NCBI RefSeq assembly: GCF_023707985.1
Contig: NZ_BRCF01000004.1
Location: 62,001 to 126,000 of the forward strand
Origin: Sporosarcina sp. NCCP-2716
GTDB lineage: Bacteria > Bacillota > Bacilli > Bacillales_A > Planococcaceae
Direction of reading: 5' to 3'
DNA: 64,000 bases
Shown here: piece after piece, positions 44,023 through 52,677 of the stretch
Layout of the letters: the number at the start of each line of letters is the position of its first letter
Numbering within the stretch: position 1 is the stretch's first letter
Notes under the pieces: model-generated
The model's database searches: none
What the model was told of the DNA's origin: nothing
Seen by the model: only the letters and a program-made list of their open reading frames with translations
Position numbers and translations under genes: made by a program

Positions 44023-45320
44023 GCAGACGGCTTATCGTGCTGCTGGTCACGGCGGTCCTGTTCATCGCGCTGCTCGTATTCGCCGCGGTGTTCAGCGTCA
44101 AGCTGCTGCTGTTCCTGACGACGGCCCTGTTCCTGACACTGCTCACCTACTATTCGTTGCTGACGGTGGCGGGGCTCTACAACCGGCTGCGCCGGAAACC
44201 GGTTCCCGAGCTGGACCATTACCCGAGTGTCGACATCCTGATCCCCGCACATAACGAGGGCGTAGTTATCAGGGATACGCTCGAAGCGATGACGGCGCTC
44301 GTCTATCCGGGGGATTTGCAGATCTACGTGCTGAACGATAATTCGTCGGATGAAACCGGGGAGATCGCCGCGGATTTCGCTGCGACGTTCCGCAATGTCC
44401 ACCACATCGAAGTGCCGCCAGGGGAGCCGAAAGGGAAATCCCGCGTGCTGAATCACGGCTTGGGCATTTCATCCGGCGCGTATTATTGTGTGTATGATGC
44501 GGATAATCAGCCGGATCCGAATGCACTTATCCAGCTCGTTGCAGTCGCGGAAACCCATGAGCGGTCCGCCGGTGCGGTCGGCTATGTCCGGACGGTCAAC
44601 GAACAGGCGAACTGGCTGACGCGGATGATCTCGATCGAGTTCCAAGTGTTCCAGCTGCTCATGCAGTCGGGCCGCTGGCAGCTGTTCAAGACCGGATCGC
44701 TGACAGGGACTAACATGCTCGTCAAACGGTCCGTCATCGAGGAACTCGGCGGGTACGATCCGTACGCGATCGCGGAAGACGCGGAACTGACGCTGCGGAT
44801 CACGAAGGCGGGCTACTATTTGCCGATCGTCCCGGACTCCATCACATGGGAACAGGAGCCTGAAACGCTCGGCGTCTATTTGAAACAGCGGACGCGCTGG
44901 CTGCAGGGGAACCTGTACATCGTCGAGAAGACGCTGACGGAACCGGGCTATTTCAAGGGCAAACTGCTCGTCCATTCCATCCATCAGCTGCTCGTGTATG
45001 TCATCTTCTGGCTGTTCCTCATCATTTCGTACGTCTGGTTCGCTCTCGGTATCCTCGACATCTTCTATATCGAGTATACGTATCCGCTGCTGTTCATCTG
45101 GTATTTGGCGTACATCGTCTATACGACCCAGCTGTTCGCCGCGCAGGCGACGCAGCGGACGTTCACGCCGCTCAATGTGTTCATCAGCGTCATCATGTAT
45201 TTCACCTATGCGCAGCTGTTTTCGTATTTATTCGTGCGGAGCCTCATTCTGTACGTCAAGGCGAAGAAGAACCGGCAGATCATCGGGTGGGATAAAACCG
45301 AGCGTTTCAAGCAGAAGTGA
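44019..45320 (+). CDS. Membrane glycosyltransferase, family 2 (exopolysaccharide synthase-like)
   Basis: A 433-residue processive-type GT2. Two TM helices at the N-terminus (about 7-50), a cytosolic GT-A domain (VDILIPAHNEG, LNDNSSDET, DADNQ, AEDAELT as the ED motif, and QRTRW, the QxxRW motif) and three C-terminal TM segments. All catalytic residues of cellulose/poly-GlcNAc-type synthases are present. It starts in the stop codon of the degenerate-GGDEF gene, so the two are probably a functional pair. Sugar unknown. Confidence 0.92.
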   Translation: MSRRLIVLLVTAVLFIALLVFAAVFSVKLLLFLTTALFLTLLTYYSLLTVAGLYNRLRRKPVPELDHYPSVDILIPAHNEGVVIRDTLEAMTALVYPGDLQIYVLNDNSSDETGEIAADFAATFRNVHHIEVPPGEPKGKSRVLNHGLGISSGAYYCVYDADNQPDPNALIQLVAVAETHERSAGAVGYVRTVNEQANWLTRMISIEFQVFQLLMQSGRWQLFKTGSLTGTNMLVKRSVIEELGGYDPYAIAEDAELTLRITKAGYYLPIVPDSITWEQEPETLGVYLKQRTRWLQGNLYIVEKTLTEPGYFKGKLLVHSIHQLLVYVIFWLFLIISYVWFALGILDIFYIEYTYPLLFIWYLAYIVYTTQLFAAQATQRTFTPLNVFISVIMYFTYAQLFSYLFVRSLILYVKAKKNRQIIGWDKTERFKQK

Positions 45321-45325
45321 ATGCC

Positions 45326-45362
45326 AAAAAGAGCGCGAGCCTTCATCAGGCCGCGCTCTTTT
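45326..45362. terminator. Bidirectional terminator between the GT2 and EAL genes
   Basis: AAAAAGAGCGCG-x-GCC(T) and AGG-x-CGCGCTCTTTT form a long stem; A- and T-runs flank it, so it serves both converging genes. Confidence 0.9.
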
Positions 45363-45363
45363 C

Positions 45364-47019
45364 TCATTTCTGGCTATGGAGTTCTTCGGCACGGACAGGC
45401 GCGCCGATATAATAACCCTGCACAGCATCGATGCCCATCGAGACGAGCAGGTCGAACTGCGCTTCGGTCTCGACGCCTTCTGCGATCGTGTACAGGCCCA
45501 TCGTCTTGCTGAACTGGATCATCCCTTCGACGAGCTGCTGCGTCTTCGGATGGGTCAGCAGGCTGGTCATATACACTTTGTCGATCTTCACTTTGGAGAT
45601 CGGCAAGTACTGCATGTAGCGGAACGACGCATACCCGGTCCCGAAATCATCCAGCGTGAAGTTCACGCCGGCGTCCTGCAGTTCCTTCATCTGCTGGATG
45701 ATCGACTGCTCTTCCTCCGCCTGGAAGGCGAATTTCTCGGTGATCTCCAGCTCCAGCTGGCCCGGGCGGCAGGACGCCGTCTGCAGGATCGCGAGGATCT
45801 TGTCTTTCATCGGCTGATTGGAAAACTCGCGTACGGATGTGTTCACGGACACGTGCGGACTGCCGTTCTCCGCTTCCAGCTGCACAGCGAGCTGGGCGGC
45901 TTCCGTCAGTACATATCCGCCGATGTTGGCGATCAGTCCGTTCGACTCCGCGATCGGGATCAGCTCGTCCGGGGATACCGTGCCGAGTTCGTCGTCTTCC
46001 CAGCGGACGAGTGCTTCGTAGACCGTCACTTGTTTCGCGGCCACGTCATACTGCGGCTGATAGACGACTTCCAGAGCGTTGCGGTCGAGCGCCGTCAGCA
46101 GTTTCCGGTTGATGAGCGACCGTCGGTTCAGCACCTTATGCGAGGCGGCCGACAGCGAGATGATCTTGCCGCCGCCCTGCTGACGTACTTCGTCGAGCGT
46201 CATCGCGGCGGCTTCCAGCAAGTTCACGTAGCTCTTCTGGTCTTCCGGATAGCGCGCGATGCCGCCGCTGATCGACAGCGGAAGCGCCTCATTGCCGATG
46301 TAGAGCGGCTGCTGTTCGAGGAAATCGAGGAAGCCCTGGACATACCAGTCGCCGAACGGTGTCAGGATGACGAACTGGCTGCTGCCGATGCGGGCGATCG
46401 GATTGTCCTGGAAATAGCGCTTCATACGGTTCGCGAACGCCTGGGTCAGCTCGGTTTCGTCGGTCCCGTTCTGCAGTTCCTTCAACGTATAGTAATGATC
46501 GATGGACAAATAGACGAACGAGAAACTTTTGTCTTCTCCGATCATCTCGTTCACGAGCGCTTCGAGTTTGTGGCGGCTCATCAGACCCGTTTCGATGTCG
46601 ATGAACGCGATCTGCTCAAGCCGCTCCTTCGTCTGGATATCCTCCGTAATGTCGAGCTCGAGGAAAAGGGCCTGCTCGAACACGCCATTTGCGTCCATTT
46701 CAGGCACAGCCAGCAGGTTGGAGAAGTACGTTTCCCCGGTCCGTTTCTGTTTCTGTGCGGTGCCGAACCACGTTTTGCCGGCCTGGAGCTGCTCCCAGAT
46801 CGTGTGGATCGTGCTTTGCGCCTGTTCGGAATCATCGAACAGCTGCCAGATCGTTTTCCCGAGCACCCGTTTCGGCGTCCAATTGCTAACATTCAGAAAG
46901 TTTTTATTTACTGAAATGACGAGACCTTCCGCATCCGTTTGAGTTACCATATAATAATGATCGAGACTGCGACGAATGTCCGGCATGTCAGATGCGGTCT
47001 GTTCGTGTAAAGTGGTCAT
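45364..47019 (-). CDS. PAS-GGDEF-EAL protein, probable c-di-GMP phosphodiesterase
   Basis: A 551-residue soluble protein. PAS domain about 15-130; GGDEF-like domain about 135-290 with GSSQF in place of GGDEF (degenerate); EAL domain about 300-545. EAL catalytic residues are all there: YEALVRW, VSVNTSVREF, LELEITE, DDFGTGYASF, VKIDK, AEGVET and DAVQGYY. It is therefore likely to hydrolyse c-di-GMP, with PAS and GGDEF as input. It faces the YdaK/GT2-like pair across a shared terminator, so it could lower the signal that the pair reads. AGGAGAACTTCC precedes the ATG. Confidence 0.93.
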   Translation of the reverse strand: MTTLHEQTASDMPDIRRSLDHYYMVTQTDAEGLVISVNKNFLNVSNWTPKRVLGKTIWQLFDDSEQAQSTIHTIWEQLQAGKTWFGTAQKQKRTGETYFSNLLAVPEMDANGVFEQALFLELDITEDIQTKERLEQIAFIDIETGLMSRHKLEALVNEMIGEDKSFSFVYLSIDHYYTLKELQNGTDETELTQAFANRMKRYFQDNPIARIGSSQFVILTPFGDWYVQGFLDFLEQQPLYIGNEALPLSISGGIARYPEDQKSYVNLLEAAAMTLDEVRQQGGGKIISLSAASHKVLNRRSLINRKLLTALDRNALEVVYQPQYDVAAKQVTVYEALVRWEDDELGTVSPDELIPIAESNGLIANIGGYVLTEAAQLAVQLEAENGSPHVSVNTSVREFSNQPMKDKILAILQTASCRPGQLELEITEKFAFQAEEEQSIIQQMKELQDAGVNFTLDDFGTGYASFRYMQYLPISKVKIDKVYMTSLLTHPKTQQLVEGMIQFSKTMGLYTIAEGVETEAQFDLLVSMGIDAVQGYYIGAPVRAEELHSQK

Positions 47020-47147
47020 GGAAGTTCTCCTCTCGACTAGTTCATAAGACTAGTATATAGGAGAATCCCGAACTTTTCACCTATAATCAATAAATTCAAC
47101 AAGTATTTTAGTTGTAACCAAATTTGCACGGGAGTGAAGGTGATCGG

Positions 47148-48056
47148 ATGGGACGGGTAAAAGGGCTTGTCATGATAATCAGCGGGGCTGCTCTTTGGGG
47201 GCTTTCCGGCCCGATGATGGAGTGGACACTCGAAAACAGCGGCATGTCCGTGTCGTTTCTGCTGACAGTCCGGCTGTTGGTCGCGGGATTGCTGCTAATT
47301 GCCTATTTGCGATTGAAAGGCAAGCAGGTGATGCGGCCATGGCGGCAAAAAGTGTGGTCGCGGCAGATGGTCATCTTCGGTGTGGCAGGGATGCTTGGCG
47401 TCCAATTCGCGTTCACGTCGGCGATTTCCGAAAGTAACGCCGTGCTTGCGACCTTGTTCCAGTTCCTGTCGCCGATCTACGTCATCCTGTTCGTTTCCAT
47501 ACGCCAGCGGTTCGTGCCGCCGTTCGCCCAAATCGCAGGGATGATTGTCACGCTCGGCGGGCTGTTCCTGCTGCTGACGAACGGCTCGCTGTCCGGCTTC
47601 AGCATGACGCCGGCCGCTTTGTTCTGGGGGGTGGCTGTCGGGTTTGCATTCACATTCTACACGCTGTACCCCGTCCGGCTGATGCAGGAGTGGGGCGTGC
47701 TGCTGTCGATCGGCTGGGCGATGGTCGTCGGCGGGGCTGCGCTGTTCATCACCAATCCGCTCCGTCTTTTTCGCGAGATGCAGTTTCTCATGGACTGGCA
47801 GATCGCGGGCATGCTCACCGGCATCATCTTTGTCGGCACGCTCGCGTTCCTGCTGTTCCTCGGCAGCATGAAGTACATCACGCCGATCGAGACGAGCATC
47901 CTGTCGAGTTTTGAACCGCTGACCGCGATGATCGTGTCGGTCGTCTGGTTCGGCGCGATGCTCGGGGCCTGGCAGCTCACTGGGGCGATCGTCATGCTGC
48001 TCGGCGTGACGGGGATTTCCGTTGCCGGCGGCAAATCGAAGGAAGACCCTGCCTGA
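47148..48056 (+). CDS. EamA/DMT-family transporter
   Basis: A 302-residue protein with ten hydrophobic helices made of two EamA repeats (GAALWGLSGPMMEW in the first; GVAVGFAFTFYTLYPV and TPIETSILSSFEPLTA in the second). Members export amino acids, nucleotides or other metabolites. ATG 47148 is preceded by GAAGGTGAT and gives a normal first helix. It is monocistronic with its own terminator. Substrate unknown. Confidence 0.9.
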   Translation: MGRVKGLVMIISGAALWGLSGPMMEWTLENSGMSVSFLLTVRLLVAGLLLIAYLRLKGKQVMRPWRQKVWSRQMVIFGVAGMLGVQFAFTSAISESNAVLATLFQFLSPIYVILFVSIRQRFVPPFAQIAGMIVTLGGLFLLLTNGSLSGFSMTPAALFWGVAVGFAFTFYTLYPVRLMQEWGVLLSIGWAMVVGGAALFITNPLRLFREMQFLMDWQIAGMLTGIIFVGTLAFLLFLGSMKYITPIETSILSSFEPLTAMIVSVVWFGAMLGAWQLTGAIVMLLGVTGISVAGGKSKEDPA

Positions 48057-48076
48057 ATGAATGGATGAACGTATGG

Positions 48077-48102
48077 ACGCTCCCTGCCATGGGAGCGTTT
48101 TT
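48077..48102 (+). terminator. Intrinsic terminator after the EamA gene
   Basis: ACGCTCCC-TGCCAT-GGGAGCGT then TTTT. Confidence 0.9.
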
Positions 48103-48236
48103 GCATTCTCTGACTCTGTCAGCAGACGTCATAGCCGGATCAGACAATTCAGTTCATTCGCTATACACTGACTTCACGATGTGGCATACTAATTACACCT
48201 AACTAATTCGTTTAGCGAAACATTTCAGGAAGGACG

Positions 48237-50015
48237 ATGGACGTGAAAACAGTATTCTCCTATGCAAAGCCTTACAAGTGGGCGATCATCATCGCGATTG
48301 CCATGATGCTCGTGGAACTGGCGGTTGAGCTCGTGCAGCCGCTTTTAATTGCGAAAATCATTGATGACGGCATCACGGCGGGCGATCGCGGGACGATCCT
48401 CGTATTCGGGATTGCCATGCTCGGCCTCGCACTCCTCGCATTCGCCGCCGGGATCACCAACTCGTATTTCGCCGCCCATGCCGCACAAGGCTTCGGCTAC
48501 GATATCCGCCAGGCGCTGTTCCGGCGCATCCAGTCGTTCTCGATGGCGACGTTCCTGCGGTTTCCGTCTTCGTCGCTCATCACCCGACTGACAAGTGACG
48601 TGACGATGGCGCAGAACATCCTGTTCATGGGCGTACGCTTCCTCTTGCGCGCTCCGCTGCTCGTCGTCGGAAGTCTCATTATGGCGCTGTTCGTGAACGC
48701 AAAACTCGCCGCATTCCTCGTGATCGGCGTGCCGTTCCTCCTCATCTTCCTGTTCGTCATGGCAAGGAAAGGGGTCGGCTATTTCGCGGACGTCCAGCGC
48801 CGGCTCGACCGGGTGAACCGGGTCAATCAGGAGAACCTCCAGGCCGTCCGGCTCATCAAGGCTTACCTTCGAGGAGCATACGAAAGCAGCCGGTTCGCGA
48901 AGACGGCGGACCTGTTGCGGAAAGACACCGTCAAAGCGTTCCGGATGATGGAACTGATCATGCCCGTACTGCTGCTGATCATGAACGGCAGCCTCATGCT
49001 CGTCCTCTGGTTCGGCGTCGGGACGGTCCGCGCCGGGGACGCGAAGGTCGGCGAGATCGTCGCGATCGTCAACTACGCATTCCGCATCACCGGCGGCTTC
49101 TCGATGTTCTCCTTCATGATCATCGCCTTCTCCCGTGCGCAGGCCTCGTCGACCCGTATGGAGGAAGTGCTGCTTGCGGAGGACGATGAAGAAGAGTCCG
49201 CTGTCCAGCAGGGGGGCGGCTCGGAATTGAAACAGGGCGCCCTCACCTTCGACCGCGTGTCGTTCCATTATCCGGGACATGAAGAGGATGTACTGAAAGA
49301 CGTGTCGTTCGACATCCGGCCGGGTCAGAAGATCGCCGTGATGGGAGCGACGGGGTCCGGGAAATCGACGATGCTCAACCTGATCCCGCGGATATTCACC
49401 GCGACGTCCGGCCGCATCCTGCTTGACGGGAAGGATATCCGCGACTGGCCGCTCGAGGAACTGCGGAACGCGATCGGCCTCGTGCCGCAGCAGTCCGTCC
49501 TGTTCACCGGCACGATCCGGGAGAACCTCGCATGGGGGGACCCGGAAGCACGGGCGGACGAACTGGAAGCTGCCGCTGAAAAAGCGCAGATCCACTCGTC
49601 GATCCTGCGGTTCCCGGCAAACTACGACACACGGGTCGGGCAGAAGGGCGTCAACTTGTCAGGCGGCCAGAAACAGCGTCTCTCTATCGCCCGGGCCCTC
49701 GTCCGCAAACCGGCCGTCCTGTTGCTCGACGACAGTACGAGCGCGCTCGACGTGAAGACCGAGAACGCCCTCTGGGAAGCGCTCGAAGACGAACGGTCCA
49801 CGATGATCGTCATCACGCAGAAGATCCATACGGCGCAAGGGGCGGATAAGATCCTCCTGATGGATGAAGGGGAGGTCTCGGCGTATGGCACCCACGCCGA
49901 ACTGATGGAGCAGTCGGCACTCTACCGCAAAATTGCCGAGTCCCAATTGGAAGAGGAGGTGGAGGACAGTGGTCAACAGCTTGAAGAAACCCTTCGGTTA
50001 CGAACCGATTCTTAA
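48237..50015 (+). CDS. ABC exporter half-transporter, degenerate NBD (YheI/YfiB-like)
   Basis: A 592-residue type-IV exporter: six TM helices (1-300) then an ATPase domain. Walker A is GATGSGKST, signature LSGGQKQ. The Walker-B end is LLLDD, with Asp replacing the catalytic Glu, and the H-loop His is Gln (VITQKIHTA). This half therefore has a degenerate site, as in asymmetric heterodimers such as YheI/YheH, BmrCD and TM287/288. AGGAAGG precedes the ATG; GTG 48243 is possible. The second half-transporter overlaps it by 47 bases. Confidence 0.93.
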   Translation: MDVKTVFSYAKPYKWAIIIAIAMMLVELAVELVQPLLIAKIIDDGITAGDRGTILVFGIAMLGLALLAFAAGITNSYFAAHAAQGFGYDIRQALFRRIQSFSMATFLRFPSSSLITRLTSDVTMAQNILFMGVRFLLRAPLLVVGSLIMALFVNAKLAAFLVIGVPFLLIFLFVMARKGVGYFADVQRRLDRVNRVNQENLQAVRLIKAYLRGAYESSRFAKTADLLRKDTVKAFRMMELIMPVLLLIMNGSLMLVLWFGVGTVRAGDAKVGEIVAIVNYAFRITGGFSMFSFMIIAFSRAQASSTRMEEVLLAEDDEEESAVQQGGGSELKQGALTFDRVSFHYPGHEEDVLKDVSFDIRPGQKIAVMGATGSGKSTMLNLIPRIFTATSGRILLDGKDIRDWPLEELRNAIGLVPQQSVLFTGTIRENLAWGDPEARADELEAAAEKAQIHSSILRFPANYDTRVGQKGVNLSGGQKQRLSIARALVRKPAVLLLDDSTSALDVKTENALWEALEDERSTMIVITQKIHTAQGADKILLMDEGEVSAYGTHAELMEQSALYRKIAESQLEEEVEDSGQQLEETLRLRTDS

Positions 50016-51798
50016 GAAGGAAGACTTGAAGAAAGGGGCGAAGCGGCCGCGCGAGGAGGTCGGCGACTGGAAGAAAGCGCTGCTGAACATCTGGCGGCTC
50101 GTCGACGAACAGCGCGGCCTGCTGATCACGGTGCTCGCCCTCGTCCTCGTCAGTTCGGCTCTCACCCTGCTCGGTCCGTTCCTGATCGGGAAGACGATCG
50201 ACAACTTCATCATCCCGATGAAAACCGCAGGGCTCGGCAAGCAGATCGGCCTCCTGCTCGCCATCTACGCAGGTGCGTCACTGACAATGTATCTCCAGAA
50301 CTTCTGGATGGTCGGCATCGCACAGAACACGGTCTATAAACTGCGTTCCGGGCTGTTCAGCCATATGCAGAAACTGCCGGTCTCCTTTTTCGATAAACGC
50401 CAGCACGGCGAGCTGATGAGCCGAATGACGAACGATATCGAAAACATCAGCCAGACGCTGAACTCGTCGTTCATCCAAGTGTTCTCAAGCATTCTGACGC
50501 TCGGCGGGACGCTCGCAGTCATGCTGTCCCTCAGCCCGTTCCTGACGTTGATGACGATGATCATCGTACCGATCATGTTCATCGCCATGCGCTGGATCAC
50601 CCGCCGCACAGGCATCCTGTTCAAGCAGCAGCAGCGCGCGATCGGGGAGTTGAACGGCATGATCGAAGAGACGATTTCCGGCCAGCGGATCGTCAAGGCG
50701 TTCTCCCAGGAAGAGCGCATGAAAGAGGAATTCGCGGAGAAGAGCGGCAAACTGCGGAACACGGCGTTCTGGGCGCTGACGTATTCCGGGTTCATCCCGA
50801 AAGTGATGAACATGCTGAACAATCTCGGCTTCGCCATCGTCGCAGGCATCGGCGGCCTGCTCGCCCTGCGTGGCGACGGCATCGTCACTGTCGGGACGAT
50901 CGTCATCTTTGCGGAATACGCCCGCCAGTTCACACGGCCGCTGAATGACCTGGCCAACCAGTTCAACACGGTGCTGTCCGCGATCGCGGGAGCGGAACGT
51001 GTCTTCTCGATCATGAACGAAACGCCTGAAGAAGATACGGCGGAAGGCAATGGTGACATCCGGCTGAAAGGCGACGTCGAGTTCGACCATGTGTCGTTCG
51101 GCTATGCGCCGGAGACGGATGGCTATACGATCGAGGACCTTTCCCTGCACGTGAAAGAGGGAGAGACCGCCGCGCTGCTAGGTGCGACGGGCGCAGGCAA
51201 GACGACGATCGTCCAGCTCCTCGCCCGGTTCTACGAAGCGGACAAAGGGACGATCCGGATCGACGGCATCCCGATCAGCGAACTGCCGCGTCGCGTACTC
51301 CGCAGCCAGACGGCGTTCGTGCTGCAAGATCCGTTCCTGTTCGAAGCGACCGTCCGGGAGAACATCCGGTACGGCCGCCTCGATGCGACCGATGAAGAGA
51401 TCGAAGCGGCCGCGCATAAGGCGAACGCACACGAATTCATCGAGCGGCTGGAAGAAGGCTACGACACGCTGCTGACGGCAGACGGCAGCGAAATTTCCCA
51501 GGGGCAGAAACAGCTGCTGTCGATCGCCCGGGCATTCGTCGCCGACCCGGTCATTCTGCTTCTCGACGAAGCGACGAGCAGCATCGACACCGTCACCGAG
51601 CTCGAGATCCAGGCGGCACTCGAAACACTCATGGAAGGCCGCACAAGCTTCGTCATCGCCCACCGGCTGAATACCGTGAAAAAGGCGGATACGATCTACG
51701 TGCTCGACCAGGGCCGGCTGATCGAATCCGGCAGCCAGCAGGAACTGATTGCGGAACAGGGTGTCTATTACAACATGCTCGCGCAGTCGAAATTGTAG
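49969..51798 (+). CDS. ABC exporter half-transporter, canonical NBD (YheH/YfiC-like)
   Basis: A 609-residue partner. N-terminal polar segment, six TM helices, ATPase domain with Walker A GATGAGKTT, signature SQGQKQ (variant ISQGQKQ), Walker B LLLDEATSSID with the catalytic Glu, and H-loop FVIAHRLNTV. It supplies the Walker A, Walker B and His of the competent site, which pairs with the signature of the first subunit. GTG 49969 is chosen because AGGAGGT lies 8 bases upstream; an upstream TTG at 49933 reads into gene 1. Together they likely export drugs or lipids. Confidence 0.93.
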   Translation: MVNSLKKPFGYEPILKKEDLKKGAKRPREEVGDWKKALLNIWRLVDEQRGLLITVLALVLVSSALTLLGPFLIGKTIDNFIIPMKTAGLGKQIGLLLAIYAGASLTMYLQNFWMVGIAQNTVYKLRSGLFSHMQKLPVSFFDKRQHGELMSRMTNDIENISQTLNSSFIQVFSSILTLGGTLAVMLSLSPFLTLMTMIIVPIMFIAMRWITRRTGILFKQQQRAIGELNGMIEETISGQRIVKAFSQEERMKEEFAEKSGKLRNTAFWALTYSGFIPKVMNMLNNLGFAIVAGIGGLLALRGDGIVTVGTIVIFAEYARQFTRPLNDLANQFNTVLSAIAGAERVFSIMNETPEEDTAEGNGDIRLKGDVEFDHVSFGYAPETDGYTIEDLSLHVKEGETAALLGATGAGKTTIVQLLARFYEADKGTIRIDGIPISELPRRVLRSQTAFVLQDPFLFEATVRENIRYGRLDATDEEIEAAAHKANAHEFIERLEEGYDTLLTADGSEISQGQKQLLSIARAFVADPVILLLDEATSSIDTVTELEIQAALETLMEGRTSFVIAHRLNTVKKADTIYVLDQGRLIESGSQQELIAEQGVYYNMLAQSKL

Positions 51799-51849
51799 GG
51801 TGTGGTGGGGCTGCTTCGGGGTTGCGCGACTCCTCGGCCGGCGGAGTGG

Positions 51850-52060
51850 TTTATGAGCGCTTTTGGGGATTTATGAGCGGTTTTTATGATTTATGAGCGG
51901 TTTCCGAGATTTATGAGCGCTTTTGAGGATTTATGAGCGATTTCCAGGATTTATGAGCGGTATTGAGGATTTATGAGCGATTTCCAGGATTTATGAGCGG
52001 TATTCGTGATTTATGAGCGTTGCCCATGTTTTATGATCACTCTCCCGATTTTATGGACAG
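51850..52060 (-). repeat. Tandem array D: 11 units, exact 20-bp period, core TTTATGAGCGC
   Basis: TTATGAGCG (last two units TTATGATCAC and TTATGGACAG) starts at 51851, 51871, 51891 and so on to 52051, each exactly 20 bases apart. Read on the minus strand it is CGCTCATAAA with 9-10 variable bases: the same element as array A, inverted in the window. It fills the 321-base convergent gap between the ABC exporter and the lipoprotein gene. Edge units are degraded. Confidence 0.92.
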
Positions 52061-52087
52061 CACCAACACTCCACAGTTCCAGACATT

Positions 52088-52117
52088 AAAAAAACCACCG
52101 GGCCCGGTGGTTTTTTT
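52088..52117. terminator. Bidirectional terminator (ABC exporter / lipoprotein)
   Basis: ACCACCGGGCCCGGTGGT, a perfect palindrome of 18 bases flanked by A7 and T7. Confidence 0.92.
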
Positions 52118-52119
52118 CA

Positions 52120-52593
52120 TCATTTTTCATCTTTGTAGTTCAAGGTTTTGCCGTCATCGAACTTGATGTCGAGTTTGAACTTCGAATAGTCATCAATCTG
52201 GAAGTACTCGAGGATCTTGTCGCGGGCTTCTTCGCCGGACATATTGCTTTCCAGGTTCACCGCGGTGAACATCTTGTCGAGCTCGTCCATGGCTTTCTGC
52301 CCTTTCAAGTCAAGGTTCGTCTGTTTGTTTTCGTACTCCGGCTCGAAATCCTTCTCGACTTTGTACTCGGCGTCGACGGCATCTTCGCCGTTCGTGTCGA
52401 TTTCAAGGTCGAGGTCGTTGAAGCCGTATGCGTCACCGGTATCACGGTCGCCGCCTTCCTTTTCGTCCGTCGTGATGATGTCCGCTTCTTCCCGGTTGTC
52501 GTTGTCCGCCTCTTTGCTCGCGTTGCCGCAGCCTCCTGCCACAAGCATCCCGGCGAACAGGACAGTACCCATCGTCATCATTTTTTTCACCAT
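52120..52593 (-). CDS. YusW-like lipoprotein
   Basis: A 157-residue exported lipoprotein: signal MVKKMMTMGTVLFAGMLVAGGC with the lipobox LVAGGC and Cys22 as lipid site, then an acidic low-complexity linker (residues 26-55) and a domain with EYKVEKDFEPEYENKQ, ALTGQKA-type (LDLKGQKAMDELDKMF) and YFQIDDYSKFKLDIKF. The domain resembles the YusW family of Bacillales. Function unknown. AAAGGACGTGG precedes the ATG. Confidence 0.75.
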   Translation of the reverse strand: MVKKMMTMGTVLFAGMLVAGGCGNASKEADNDNREEADIITTDEKEGGDRDTGDAYGFNDLDLEIDTNGEDAVDAEYKVEKDFEPEYENKQTNLDLKGQKAMDELDKMFTAVNLESNMSGEEARDKILEYFQIDDYSKFKLDIKFDDGKTLNYKDEK

Positions 52594-52677
52594 GCCACGT
52601 CCTTTCTGAAGTGATCCGATTGTCTGCTAGTACTACTCTACCTGTTTTCGACTGGATTTAAACAGACGGGACGGAGG

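Noticed and set aside
44998..46914. A 638-codon open frame antisense to the EAL gene
   Set aside because: The EAL gene has full domains and motifs; the antisense frame is open only because of GC-rich third positions.
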